NCBI GenBank assembly: GCA_029204225.1
Contig: CM055094.1
Coordinates: forward strand, 4,890,063 to 4,954,062
DNA length: 64,000 bases
Direction of reading: 5' to 3'
Source of the DNA: Diphasiastrum complanatum
Lineage: Eukaryota; Streptophyta; Lycopodiopsida; Lycopodiales; Lycopodiaceae
Part shown: positions 1 through 11,544 of the stretch, piece after piece
Position numbering within the stretch: position 1 is the stretch's first letter
Layout: the number at the start of each line of letters is the position of its first letter
Notes under the pieces: generated by a model
What the model saw: only the letters and a program-made list of their open reading frames with translations
Told to the model about the DNA's origin: nothing
Databases searched by the model: none
Program-made: the position numbers and the translations under genes

Positions 1-222
1 TGTGAAGGCTCTCATTTTCAACAAATGAAGTTGATGACTCTTCTTCTTCGTCAAAATCCATAGGTAGATTCTCATCTAAGTTGCCTTCCATTGTTAACAA
101 ACAATATTGCATTGCAACTTTGCTTCATTGTTGCTGAGTTGAAGATACTTGATTTGGCAATCAACACATCTTGAAGATTGATTGTACTAATCAATCATTG
201 TCCAAAAATCAAAAAATTCACA
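1..222 (+). mobile_element. 3' part of a Ty1/copia 5' LTR (copia-1)
   Basis: The sequence ends in CA immediately before a TGGTATCAGAGC primer-binding site, which is the layout of a plant copia 5' LTR boundary. The LTR start lies outside the window, so its length and TG end cannot be checked. No second copy of this LTR was recognised downstream of the RT remnant. Confidence 0.65.
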
Positions 223-234
223 TGGTATCAGAGC
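223..234 (+). promoter_or_regulatory. Primer-binding site of copia-1
   Basis: TGGTATCAGAGC directly abuts the LTR end. It is the standard plant copia PBS, complementary to the 3' end of initiator methionyl-tRNA, where minus-strand DNA synthesis would be primed. Confidence 0.8.
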
Positions 235-1056
235 TTGGTACAAGAGGAATGTAAATGAATCATTGATCATATCATATTATTGGAATTTGTGTTTTTAGAT
301 CTAATCTTGAGTGGGCGAGCTTAAAGAGAGAGGTAGCATTTTTAGTTTTGGTTCAAATCAAGTTGTGGGCTGCAAGTGTACTGTCCACACGTGTGAGGCC
401 ATACAGTACATGTGTGAAGGAGTTCCATCTTTGAATTTGTCCAAAATCTTGGATATTTATCCAAATTTCATGCTTTTTAGTGCATTGTCTAGATCTAAGT
501 TCAGTCTATCAAATGCTAATGATCAAATAGAGGTTTGAATCATTGATACATATATTTTGAAGCATTAGATCATATCATGAAGGCTGATTTGTTCAGATCT
601 TAAGAAGGTGAAGTTAATTCAAGCGAGAGTGTGCTAAAATCAAACTTTGAGGGAGTGAATTGCTAGGAATTTTGAGTGAATCTATTATACCATCATCCAA
701 GCTTGGGCTAGTTTGATTGGGCTGAGACTAGAAGCTTCTTAGTGAACTAGAAGTCTATCTTAGATCATTCCTTTTCAAGAAATCTTTGTGAATTTCATAA
801 GCAACTCATTCATTTTGTCATCCATGGGTGGATTCTTGTTAGAATATTGACTAACATCCACAAATTATTCCATATGGAAAGTGAGGGTGGATTCACTAAT
901 GGTGATATCTAGTTTTGAAGATGCTAGTAAGTCACAAGTTTGGAGAGATGTAATGCAAGTAGAGTTTGATGATTTGTGGACCCTTGGATTGATCCTCAAT
1001 CAAATAAAATGTTAGTACTTGCTAATTGGTCTTTAAGTTAAGCTTATTTAATCAGA
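235..1056 (+). other. Leader and decayed internal region of copia-1
   Basis: Lies between the PBS and the first recognisable RT sequence. No gag zinc knuckle, protease or integrase motif is visible and no long reading frame is present, so gag and integrase were probably deleted or have decayed beyond recognition. Confidence 0.4.
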
Positions 1057-2330
1057 TTGACAAGAGATAGAAGAGCACAAGTCAGATTTGTGTCTAACAG
1101 CTCAACTTCGACAACAGAAGAGTTTTGTGGATTCTGTGGTGAACCACAAACCTATGAAGAAGCAATCGATAGTCCCAACAAGGACAAATGGATAAAGGCC
1201 ATGGAAGAAGAGATGGATTTCATGAAGAAGAACAAGGTTTGGACTCTTGAACCAGTACCAGCTGAGAGAAAGACTGTCAACTGCAAATGGATCTACAAAT
1301 ATAAGTATGGACCAGATGGCAATGTATTAAGATACAAAGTTAGGCCTGTAGCAAAAGGTTTTCACATAAGTATGGTATTGATTACACTGAAACTTTTTCT
1401 CTTGTAGTCAAGCACACATCCATACAGATTCTATTTGCTTACAATATGAAAATCCATATTGTAGATGAAAAGACAACTTTCCTGCATGGTGATTTGAAGG
1501 AAGAGGTCTATATGGACCAACCACCAAGTTTTACATGTGAGTCATTTCCTGACTATGCCTACAAGATGCAAAGAAGCTTTATGGACTCAAACAGTCTGCC
1601 AGATAGTGGTACAAGAAAAAGGATCATGCTCTCAGATCCTTAGGATTCCAACTGATGGTTTATTATAATGTATATGTAAAAGTCATAGATGTAGAAATCA
1701 TCATAATTGGTGTCTACGTAGATGACACACTAATCTTGTTGAGGAGTGACAACTTGATTGCACAGGTGAAGAAGGATATTTCAGAGCACTTTGAAATACC
1801 ATACCTAGGAGAAGCAAAGTGCTACATAGGCTTGTAGATTGACAGAGATCTTGATGGTGGTAAATCATATCTACACCAGTCAAGATATATCCAGAAAATT
1901 ATTGATGATTTCGACAAATTGTAAGGGAGTAAGCACTCCTATGGTACCTGGCACAATGCTAACAAGTGAAGACCGTCCTGGAGACAATGCAGCATAAGCC
2001 TTATAGGAGGCTCATTGGTTCTTTGATGTACTTGGCAGACAATACACTGCCTGACATTGCCTATGCAGTGTTCAGATTGAGCCAATTTAGCATTTATCCA
2101 GGTCTGACACACTGAAAAATCGCCAAGAGAATTCTGCAATACCTACAGAGCACAAAGGACTATATGGACTCTGCTACTCTTGACATGCAAGACTTCGAAT
2201 AGAGTCCTAGAGTGATGCTAGATGGGCATCAATCAAAGATGATTCCAAAACTGTCTCAGGAGGATGCACAATAGCAGCCAATGCAGTTGTTCTCTAATAA
2301 ACCATCAATTTTCAACAAGTTATTCTCACA
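1057..2330 (+). pseudogene. Broken copia reverse transcriptase / RNase H (copia-1)
   Basis: Reverse transcriptase and RNase H of a copia polyprotein, which would copy element RNA into DNA. The RT entry motif (EAIDSPNKDKWIKAMEEEM) is at 1155-1215, followed by the CKWIYKYKYGPDG stretch, the HIVDEKTTFLHGDLKEEVYM stretch near 1450 and the catalytic YVDD block near 1715. RNase H sequence (RRLIGSLMYLADNT, then KIAKRILQYLQSTKDY) follows at 2005-2165. The frame changes at about 1370 and 1640, and there are stops after IGL near 1837 and in RNase H, so no product can be made. Sequence similarity stops near 2300, before the RNase H end, PPT and 3' LTR. It belongs to the same lineage as the RT/RNase H pieces at 50266 and 54868. 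Confidence 0.85.
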
Positions 2331-2359
2331 AACACTCTCCAAGGATTTTCTCCTTTGAA

Positions 2360-2700
2360 GCTAGAAGATGAAAAAAAATGGACATAGTGAGTGATTCTTC
2401 ATGATTATTCTCCTCATCTTCAATCCAGATATTGGCTTGATTTTCTTGTGCATTTTTTCTCTTGTAGCACTCAGATGCAAATTGTCATTTCTTATCACAA
2501 AAGAAAAACAGTTACTTTAATTTGGATTTGTCATTCTTTCCTTTGGAAGATGATGGTTCATCATCACTCTTATCCTTGAGTATCTTGTCTTTTTCTTGAA
2601 TGATAATTGTTCTTTTGCTTTGTCTTTGCTCTTTTCATGGATGAAAAGAGTTTTGTCATCTCCTCCATCTTTGAAAATGAGTTGTCCCATTTTAGACAAT
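2360..2700 (-). pseudogene. Antisense copia gag remnant
   Basis: Read on the minus strand, a lysine-rich segment (KSKDKAKEQLSFKKK) is followed, after a frame change, by a decayed CCHC knuckle of the form CDKK-stop-QFASECYKRK and an acidic tail. That is the arrangement at the C-terminus of copia gag. The first knuckle Cys and the His are lost. Its orientation is opposite to copia-1, so it is a separate fragment. Confidence 0.5.
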
Positions 2701-2859
2701 ACATTACCTTGCCTACTCTCCTAAGCTACAAGGACTGCTTGTAGGCTCTCCGTTGAAGGGAGAATCTATGGCTAGAAGAATATCCTAGAATTGATTGTGA
2801 ATCGAGTCATATATTGAGGTATAGGATCATAGCCAGTTAATCTTTTCGGGTTTATGGTG

Positions 2860-5800
2860 AAAAGATCTAGAAGCATAGAACGATTATGGAGGGAAAGCTG
2901 GTGGTATGAGACACCAGTGATTTCAAAGAGATTTTTGTGTGTGAGAGTGATCTGTAGATCAATGGTTAGTGGTTACTATAATGGTAATGTTATACTAATA
3001 GGGGAATCCATTGGTTACCTATTTTAGGGTATTCTGGAAAATTATGAGATATAGATTCAGATTCTAAATGGTATCTCATTATTTACGAAATCTAGAGGCC
3101 CTTAAATCTATGTCTCCATTATTTTGAATCTATACTTTTTAGAAATTTCTTGAATATGGGACAATTGGTATAAGATTCATATAAATCCTTCCAGTGAAGG
3201 ACTATATTATGAAGGATAGTCATTGTTATATAAAATTCTACTTCCATATGGATGTAAAGTTGATCGAGAATCTATTGAAGTTTTTATTTGATTCAGATTA
3301 AATGAAGGAACTACTGAATTCATGGAATTTAGACTTTCTGAATCCAAATGATTATCTCTATTTGATAGTTGATTATTGAGAGTAATATTTTTGTCACTCA
3401 AGATAAGATATTTTTATGATTTGAAAAAAAGTATGGTTTGTAATAGTGTCGGGACATTCGTTATTGACTTTCTTTAAGTTTATGATCTATTAATATTTTA
3501 TACATTGTCTCCAGGGGAACTATTTAATTGAAATTATAGAATTTCTTTTGAAAGGGGGAGATGAAGTGATAGGAATAAGACTTTCATGGGATCAACCAGT
3601 GGCATAGATTTTTTTGAGGAATCCAGTATTGTGCAAAGGTTGAACTACCCAATTACAATAGAGAAACTCTCTGGGATTGTTGAGGATAATCTGAAACTAG
3701 AGGAGAATTGGGATTTAAATTGAGTTATTCATGATTATGCATAGTAGAGGTAAATACAAAATTTAGATTCCACCAATCGGATTTATCAAGTACCAGTATG
3801 CTATGGATTGGATTATGTTGGAATAAAACTCTAATCTTAACCCTGTAGCCAAAGATGTTTGTATAAGTCCACCTAATCTTAGGTAGGGGCATTAAGATCT
3901 GTTGTGGTTGATTGAATTAAAGGTAGGTTTTGTTATTAAAGTTTGATGGTTGCAAAACTTGAGGATGTGGAACTATTCACGTCAGAGATTTCCCAGATAT
4001 GTTATCTATTCATGAGGAATGGAGTTCTTTTGTAGTTGAGTTACAAGATTCTCAGTGAGGTATGTGAGTAACATATGTAGATTTTGGAGAAATCTACTAA
4101 ATAATGATGTGTTTATGAACTGGGTCATAGTGAGATTATTCTCATATGTGCATGATCAATCTTGTATGGATCTACTATGTATTCCTGGTTACTAGAGCTA
4201 TTTGGTGCACTTAACCTAGTCGATGAACATAGACATATGAACAAGTAATGTTTGGAACATTTACTTGCAAGTTAATGATGCTTTTTGTGAAAAGGGTGAC
4301 TTATTAACTTAGTGATGGTTTAGCATAGGTTCTAAAAGTGGTGTTGTTCTGGGATAAGCTCCAGGATAAATGAATTTCACACCTAGACATTTGAGATTTC
4401 TGAATCATTAGTAATTAACTTGAGTATTTGGATTAATCCTAGTTAAAGTAAATTGGTTAAATGAGTAGTGTGAAAAAAATTCACCAAGAACTAACTATTT
4501 TAATCTATATTTCTTATAAGACACATGATTTGCGAATCACTATGATTCATTAGTAAAAGTTATGTGCATAAAATATAGAAAATCCTTGGTATAGAGTATT
4601 TTTCAAATGGGAATTAGGCTCTAAGTTATTGACTGTATCCTAGTGACTCGTATCGGATGAAAAGGCTTAACAAATATCAAGAGTTACCACTGAATTCAAT
4701 TGGAATTCAGCAAAACTTTGTAATTTCTAGCTTTTGTTCTAAATGGTTGTATAAAATTTCTATAGTTAAAGACAAATGCTAAAATGGTTTTGGTATGCCT
4801 TCTGTCTATAGTTACCAGATTGATTGCATAGTTGGCTAACTCATATCCAGTTAAGAATTGGGTTGGAAGAATATTCTTAAAGTTCAGCAATTTTCCTTGA
4901 AGGAAAAAGATTTGAGAATGATTCTTATATTTCTTGAGTAGTCTTATACTCCAATATCTTTTAATGATTAAGTTTGGTTTGGAATCCTGCAAGTTATGAT
5001 TGATGGATCATAAGATTCTAAATATTATGATTGACATATCATGAATAGACACTTAATTTTTATCATAAGATTATAAGACAATATGACAATTCTTTTGTAT
5101 AATGAGTAATTTTGATTTGTTGAGTGAGTCAAGAATTTAGATCAATTTGTTGAAAACCTAATTTTCTTTACTCTAGTGGTTAATTGAGAATGTATGTATC
5201 TCATAGACATTCTCATAAAGTTTTACTTGTGGAGAGTTTGCTTAAATTAGTGGAGGGTATTCTACTACAGATTGTAGTCTTTAGGTGCTTGTATATGACT
5301 GTTTAGTCTAGATCTCTGGATTTATAGGAGACATGTAAACCTATTGAGATTCAAATAGATTGTTGATTTCTTGCATGTGATGCTAGAAACGAGACATTTA
5401 ACTCATTAGAGTAACTGCAGCGCTCTGGATTGAGTGATTTTGGTTGATTGTATTGTGCCTTGGAATATTTGGATATTCTAAGAATATACGTACCAAGAAG
5501 CATTAGTATCTACAAGGAATTGTGGATAAGTTTTAGACTATGATCAAAATTGAATTTCTTTAGCTTTGGAACTTGATCTTTGAAATAACTAATTGATTCA
5601 CCCAATGATTCATGCGAACTAAATTTGCATGAAGGTGATGTTATTGGATTGGAGAGAATCAGACCCGATTGAAAAATTTATTATTTAGTGTGCTTCTGAA
5701 ATATGCAATAGCACTTTAGAGTTGAGATAAACAATTATGGAATTGTTTTATCTCTAAGTATTTATTTGATATTTGAAATCAAACTAGAAGTAATGATTTT

Positions 5801-5891
5801 CTAGGTAAGAGTGAAAGTCAAAGAAATGGTTCTTGATTTTTTTACCTGATCTGAGGACAAAACCTATTTAACGGGGGGGGGGGAGGGGGAA
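2860..5891 (+). repeat. R1 repeat, copy A: non-coding 3' internal region of a gypsy-type element
   Basis: AT-rich sequence with no coding frame. It is recognisably repeated at 14506-15267 plus 19441-20936 (copy B), 43325-45610 (copy C) and, inverted, 29399-30640 (copy D). Diagnostic shared blocks include the one near 4160-4250, matching 19548-19640 and 44190-44270. Copies A and D run into a purine tract followed by TGTTAYGTCCATG, so R1 looks like the internal region just upstream of a PPT and 3' LTR. The left edge is approximate. Confidence 0.6.
5871..5891 (+). promoter_or_regulatory. Polypurine tract next to the R1 LTR
   Basis: A run of G with a few A lies directly before the TG of the LTR at 5892. 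In LTR elements this is the RNase H-resistant primer for plus-strand synthesis. Copy D has a shorter, A-richer tract at the equivalent place (29401-29413, minus strand). Confidence 0.6.
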
Positions 5892-6470
5892 TGTTACGTC
5901 CATGTCATGTACATAGGATTCGGCACAATCCTAAACTTGGATATTTGGTACTCCAGTATACAAGCTCATTAGTTATGCCAAGTCATTCTAGACTAGGCCA
6001 GAAATGTTATTAATAGCCTTGTGGGGGCCCAGATGCTCTAATTAAGAATTGTGGAGCCAGTACATGGTGATTGACTACTTTAAGTGCGTGTAAAGGAGAT
6101 TAAAAACAATTGGTTGAGAATTGGCCTATATGAAATATTCCTATGCTTTTGGAGTCTATATAGCAAGTAGGAACTCACCATCTCTAGAACCTAGTTTCAA
6201 TTTCCAATTGTCAAAATCCTCTTCTTTCTTGTATTCATTCGCCTGTGGCTCAGGGGAGAAGTTGATTGGGGTTTGACTCTCAACTTCCAGTTGGTTGGGT
6301 GGTTTGGCTCCACAATAGTCCTTTTGGTGCATGCAAGACATCAAAGATAGTGGGATGACTTGGGTAAGAGGGAAATATTTACCCTGCTATTGTAGGCTTG
6401 AACTTCACCTCCTATTTTGTTGACATATTTGGAGCCTTGTATTCCTAAGTTAGGTTTGGCCTAACATCGT
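5892..6470 (+). mobile_element. LTR of the R1 (gypsy-type) family
   Basis: Starts TGTTACGTCCATG directly after the PPT. Its first 200 bp match the minus-strand copy that starts at 29398 and runs to lower coordinates. A CTATATAGCA TATA-like motif occurs near 6157. Everything from 6003 onward is repeated at 62717. The 3' end is not fixed: no PBS or clear CA boundary is visible, and 6470 is a guess based on a pre-A-run ACATCGTACA. Confidence 0.45.
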
Positions 6471-7297
6471 ACACTAGTGATAAAAAAAAATATTCAAAGA
6501 CCAAGCATGTAAATCTATTAAAGCAAGTTTTAGTTGCTTTTTTTTAACCTATTATCTATTAAAACAAGTATTTAGTTTTTAAGACTTTTCTTTAAAATTG
6601 ACTTCTTTATAAACATTTTTTTGAATAAGTCTTACCTTCTTCACAAACTATTTTTGGGATATAGTCTTCCCTTTCAAGGCAAGACAAAAGATGAAAGTTG
6701 TTCTCAAGGAAAAAAAATAAAAGTGAAGATTGCCACTATATGGGTAACAGCCTCTGTCTTGAATTGGCGGGTAGCGATAAGTGCAAATGTCTAGGTGCTT
6801 TCTCTTATCGCCCATTTTTGTGCCTTGGCAAGCGAGATGAGCAAATGACCACCCCTCTTGGCTTGGTAAGTGTAAATGGAACATTGCAACCTGATTAGCT
6901 TGTTTGAATCCTTGCAAGACAATTCATCCATTATTCTTAAGTTTCCATAGGCAACTCAACATGCTAGGCAATGTCCACATTACCAAAAGCACTCGCTTGC
7001 CCCTATATGGTAAGGGACCTCTACTCTTTCATGCGCTACATGGTGGCCACTCAAACTTAGGGGTTTCAACTATTGACGACTGAGATTGCTTGGTCTCCTT
7101 TTCTTGCTACCCATTTTAAGCTTAGCAAATGAAATGATTGTCAAAGATCATCCACCTTTTAGACTTGGTTGTTATGTGTTGATGAAAGCTAATTGATTTG
7201 TTTGAATTCATGCCATGCCATTGGTCCACTTTTTTTACCCTTGATGAATCAAAATGTCGGACAAGGTTCAAAAGACCAATCTCACTTGTCCCTATGG
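6003..7297 (+). repeat. Left copy of a >1.3-kb repeat shared with 62717-64000
   Basis: Sequence from AAATGTTATTAATAGCC onward is collinear and closely similar to 62717-64000, including the LTR part, the A-rich stretch near 6480 and the sequence up to TGTCCCTATGGG. The right copy runs off the window end, so the full length is unknown. Either the LTR is long or the pair is an LTR plus a common flank. Confidence 0.75.
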
Positions 7298-7470
7298 GGC
7301 AAAAACTACTTGCTATCTCATATGCTAGATGGTGGCAACTCAAAACAAGAAGAGAAGCATGTACTTTATTCTCCAATGGACCAAAGAGGCTAATAGACCA
7401 GTGACATCTCTCCATTTTAAAATGGCGAAGTCTGAAATTTGAAATGCAAAAATGTAAGCCCCATAAACCT
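6560..7470 (+). repeat. Degenerate tandem array, about 300-bp units, three copies
   Basis: The phrases CTTGGTAAGTG...TTGTTTGAATCCTTG near 6858-6910 and CTTGGTTGTTATG...TTGTTTGAATTCATG near 7166-7212 are about 305 bp apart. The TATGGTAAGGG/CTACATGGTGGCCACTCAAA block near 7010-7050 recurs near 7295-7345 as TATGGGGC/CTAGATGGTGGCAACTCAAA. CCCATTTT-type blocks near 6810, 7110 and 7415 mark each unit. The units are strongly diverged. Confidence 0.55.
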
Positions 7471-8021
7471 AGGGTCATGCCTCTTGTTGCCAGCCTGATG
7501 TATGTCTATGGGTGAATGGGGACATAAGGCCCACCAAGCAAGGTGGATTCACTCATCTAAGATGTCTATCCCAATGGATTAGTGTATTAGTCCTCGATGA
7601 TCGGCCCTTAATATGAAGGGGATTAGTTCCTTATATTTCTTTTTTGTCCAAATGGCACCTCCTTTAAGGAAACTTGCTCCCAAGTCAAACCCACCCTTAG
7701 TTGAGTTGAATTGAAGGATATGGTAATATGGGTATCATAAGAGGTTAGAAATGGTATGGGTATCATAAGAGGTTAGAAATGGATGCAAACCCAGGTATTA
7801 GCTCTTTTTCTCTCTCAAATTTTCCACAAAACGCATCAACTGACCCAATTCTCCATTCATCTCCTTTAACTCATGAGCACTAAGCACAGCTGCAGCAGGC
7901 AACCCAAAAGCCCAATTCTCCATTCATTTCTTTCTTCCCTTCACTGCGGCTCAGATCAGATGCATGCAAGCAGCAGCAGCAGCCAACCCAATTCACAAAT
8001 CAAAGCTCTGCCCACAATCAC
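7471..8021 (+). other. Upstream region of the 7TM gene
   Basis: Non-coding. It contains a near-perfect tandem duplication of about 29 bp at about 7724-7783 (GGTATGGGTATCATAAGAGG repeated), a second duplicated phrase (CCCAATTCTCCATTCAT near 7849 and 7911) and a short AGC run near 7970. No clear TATA box was recognised. Confidence 0.5.
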
Positions 8022-9732
8022 ATGATGCCATCCCAGTGGCACTGGCAGTTGGGCTCAGCTCAGCCCCGCCTCAGTTACATTGATCTTCCCGCAGAGTCCC
8101 CAGATTCCCCAGATTCCCCAGAAAATCCAGGTTCCACAGCAGACCGGATCCTTCTGGGTGTAGCCATAGCTGCCTCCATTCTTTTCCTCTTTGCAAATGC
8201 AGTAATCATTGCAAACCGACGCCGGACCTATTTCCGAGCTCTAGGTGGCGTGGATTTGATCCTCGGCAGCTCTGTCTCAGGCCTCATATGGATTAGCTCT
8301 TCCTTTGTAGTGAACCAGCATTTTTACCGAGGACCAGGCATACTCAGGGTTTGCGCGCTGTGGTCCTTGTGGCTGCAATTGACATTTGGGTTTTGTTTGT
8401 GGCTGGTCTTTCTGACCATGAGGCTGCATAGAATGCAAACCCTTTCAATCAAGGGGCCAGAACAGGAGCGGCAGAGCCAGCGACGCGCGTGGACGGTTCT
8501 CATTCCTCTGTTCATGATTCCAGCCATTGCTTTTTGTGTCCTCGCCACCGTCAAGGACATCATTCGATTTCGGCATGACAGGTTTCAGAATTTGAAGTTT
8601 TTCTTAAAAACTGAATCAGGATTTCGCTTAAATAGATGTTATTGGTTTAAATCAACCACATCACATAAAATTTCCACTCCTTCAAGAACATGAATGGAAT
8701 AGGGAAAGGTGGGATAAAAGGATACAATTTACATTATAGTCAGCTAAAATATTGTCCTTTTCTAGAAGATAATTAAGTGGTAGATAGCATATACAAGGTA
8801 CCACAAGGGATCCAATGTACAATGGACATTTTGTAACGTATCAACCGTCATAGCATATTCACTTCGAGCTTGAATAAGAGATCCCCTTGTGTAATTGTAA
8901 GCCCAATGGACAAAATCATTCCTCCATATAACACCTTAGGAGCATTAGTAGTATAAAACATGGGGCAAATGACTAATGCATCATACTTGAGTAGTTTAAC
9001 CACCATTTTCTATATGTGTGGCATGCATATTCCATCCCGACCTTGATAAAGCTTGTAGGCAAGACAAATTGTGGTTATTTAATATAAATTTTCAAGCTTT
9101 AAAAAAATTCCTTTAGATTTGAAGAATAAGATTGATCTCCTCATTTACATCACAAAGTGTGCCAGGTGCCTATATGTGTGTGTGTGTGTGTGTTTTTGCG
9201 TTATATGAGCACATGAATGACATTGTATGGTTGCTCTTGGATGTTTGCCAGTGGTTTGTGTAAGTATGAGACTGGCTGGAAGATGCCTGCGTTCCTCACA
9301 CTTCCAGTTCTTTATACATCGGTGGTCATATTTTTTTTGTACAAATTGCGAGGGAAAACAGACTTCCTGCTAGTGACAGAGTACAAGCACACTTGTGAGT
9401 ACGTGATTATGGCAATCATGATATTTCTGCTTAGTAGTGTTCTTTACCTCACAAATGAGCAATATCGCATTTCTGGCCGATGCTTTTTGACATTCTGTGT
9501 GTGTAGTCTGGTATTCTTTGATTTTTGGCTTCACATGGGTTGGCCTGTGCTTCTTTGTATATTCAAACGAGAATCTGAAATGGATAAGTTTGAAGAGGGA
9601 TCCGGTGCTCGTGTCCTTTTTACATTTGCCTCAATGCGCACTCATGGAGTTCCATCATTCCCGATTTTATCATCTGAGGGTGCCATTTTAGAGGCCGTAT
9701 CTACAGCCATAGCAGAAGTGGAGCGATACAAG
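8022..9732 (+). CDS. 7TM protein resembling the receptor half of plant RGS1 (partial, two exons)
   Basis: Exon 1 is 8022-8581 and exon 2 is 9252-9732. The 670-bp intron has GT..AG ends and the join restores one frame (RHD-S-GLCKYETGWK). The 347 visible residues contain seven hydrophobic spans at about 43-64, 75-97, 109-132, 156-178, 198-219, 235-254 and 263-285. Plant RGS1 is a plasma-membrane 7TM protein whose cytosolic RGS box accelerates GTP hydrolysis by the G-alpha subunit. LWSLWLQLTFGFCLW in TM3 and the post-TM7 FASMRTHGVPSFPIL segment resemble that family. Exon 2 ends at a plausible donor (AAG|GTCAAT), yet no RGS-box exon is visible downstream, so the gene is either truncated or continues across a long TE-filled intron. 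The ATG is doubled (MM). The alternative is an unrelated 7TM family. Confidence 0.6.
9174..9194 (+). repeat. (TG)n microsatellite in the 7TM gene intron
   Basis: About ten TG units lie near the 3' end of the intron, roughly 60 bp before the acceptor. Confidence 0.8.
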
Positions 9733-10678
9733 GTCAATTTATTTCTTCCACTATTTTGCTGTTGGTTTCATACTATATTTGCTAGTTTGTCGCTTTTGTA
9801 TTTTTAGGGATTCTTAATCTTTATTTTAATTCTTATTTGCTAGTTTGTCGCTTTTGTTTGGAGTGTGTATACTGGATGTTTCACAAATGAAGATTATCAA
9901 TGCGAATTCAGTTCATAAAGATGTACCTTTTCAATCGATAGAAATGGAGAGGTTTTTTTGAAAACTTCCCATGTGTTGCAGACTACAGTATATATTATCA
10001 AAGTGCACTTCAAAATGTGCTTAGACATAAATAGCCTAATTTTTTATTGATTTTTATCTAATTCATATCTTCATTCCAATAATGATTCGTTAGTAATATT
10101 TGATGTTTTTTTACTTTTGGATGAAGTAGCCATGTAGTATCATGCAAAGTTTGGAGTCAGATCCTAAACCTTACTTTAACTCAATGAAGTAGTTGGTTTG
10201 ACATGTAAGATAGTTAGGAGCATGGTTCCCTGTTCCGGAACGTGACCAAATATAAAAAAAAATGCGTTCTTAATCATCAAAGGAAAACCACTATTTAGAC
10301 TATAAAAAGATTATAATGGTGCAAAAGAACTAAAGGCTAAAAGTCATCTTACTGCCACCTGGACCTTAAAGGAAGCTATCCTTCTCTAAAAACAGTTGGA
10401 CATAGGACTAGGATAGCAACATATCATTATTTTCCAAAAAATAGTGTAACAAACCTCCATTCTTCAAATGCATTGGAGGAGGTTGTACTTCATTTTTTTT
10501 TAATCTACTATGGATTGTCTTTATTTCGTCTATATGCCTACTTGGAAACTAAAAAACTTGTAATTTAATAATAAAATGTTCAAAAAGATGATCCTGAAAA
10601 CATGCATGCACTGCATGCTCCAAATATGAGATCATTTCTATACATGATTATTAAATAGAGCATTGACGTAATATATAT
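9733..10678 (+). other. Non-coding sequence after 7TM exon 2
   Basis: No RGS-box coding sequence, no long frame and no retroelement motif. A GTTCCGGAAC palindrome followed by an A-run occurs at 10232-10263 and belongs to the palindrome family described elsewhere. Confidence 0.5.
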
Positions 10679-11073
10679 GTTGACATCATGTTGAAGAGTA
10701 ATGCCTATTTTACCCCTTTGGCTAAGCACTAGTTAAGTTGTAAGTTGTACATAACTCATGGGGCATGTTATTAGATAAATACATGAGACCTCCCCCTTTT
10801 GTAAGTTGAGAAAATTAGTAGCTCACTCCTATGGTTGACACCTAGACCTTCTATGCATGTAAATGAGGTGCTTGCCTCACAAGGGATTTGGAGGACCCAC
10901 GCCCTCCTCTCTCTCTCTATCAATTCATTTCTTCTTCTAACTTTTGGTGTTGTGAGGTGCTTATGCAATTCTCCTTGTGTGTGATGTTTTCCATAGCCAA
11001 GTTTCTCAAGCTTTCAATAGTTGATCTAATATTGAAGTTAAGATACTCCATGGCTGGGTCTTGCAAATCATCA
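10679..11073 (+). mobile_element. Putative 5' LTR of copia-2
   Basis: A stretch starting TGTTGACATC and ending ATCATCA immediately before a PBS. The 3' boundary is supported by the adjacent PBS. The 5' boundary is inferred only from a TGTTG start, since no partner LTR was found. It contains a CT microsatellite near 10906-10920. Confidence 0.5.
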
Positions 11074-11085
11074 TGGTATTAGAGC
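11074..11085 (+). promoter_or_regulatory. Primer-binding site of copia-2
   Basis: TGGTATTAGAGC, one base different from the usual TGGTATCAGAGC, directly abuts the LTR end. Confidence 0.7.
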
Positions 11086-11544
11086 AGGTTGTCTAGCCTG
11101 TGAGTCTGTGAGTGAGAGAAACTTCAGTGCTCAGATTCTTGAGAAGATTCTCATCTTCTACAAGCACCTCAATCTTGAAAGAGGGAGCTTTTGATCTGCA
11201 GGTGTCAGATCAGGTTGAGTCTTGCACTGTTGGAGAGCTATTGGCAAGGAGAGTGGGATGATCCAAAAACTTTCTAAATCTGGCTAAGTTTTGGGGAGTC
11301 TTTCTGGAGGAGCTTACACAAAAGTAGGGCGCACTTTCTATAGGGGCTTTTGGTTTCTGTTCTAGTGGGGCCTAGTGCTTGTGCTAGTGAGGCCATACCA
11401 AGTGGCAAAGACAAAAGCAAGAGCTGAAGGGTTGCCTTGAAGTGGCTACATACCCTAGTTTGGGGTCAAACCCTTGTTGCTGGAAGTTGTTTCTTTTCTG
11501 TTTTTTTTTTCAGGTTGAGCTTCTGTTTGAGCACAGATCATAGC

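Noticed and set aside
5871-5890. Poly-G run as a sequencing artefact
   Set aside because: Its place directly before an LTR TG, with a related purine tract in copy D, fits a PPT, although the exact number of Gs may be unreliable.
6648-6917. Minus-strand frame conserved between 6648-6917 and 63316-63615
   Set aside because: The two copies differ by indels that change the frame and ends, and the plus strand is equally open; it is repeat DNA, not a gene.
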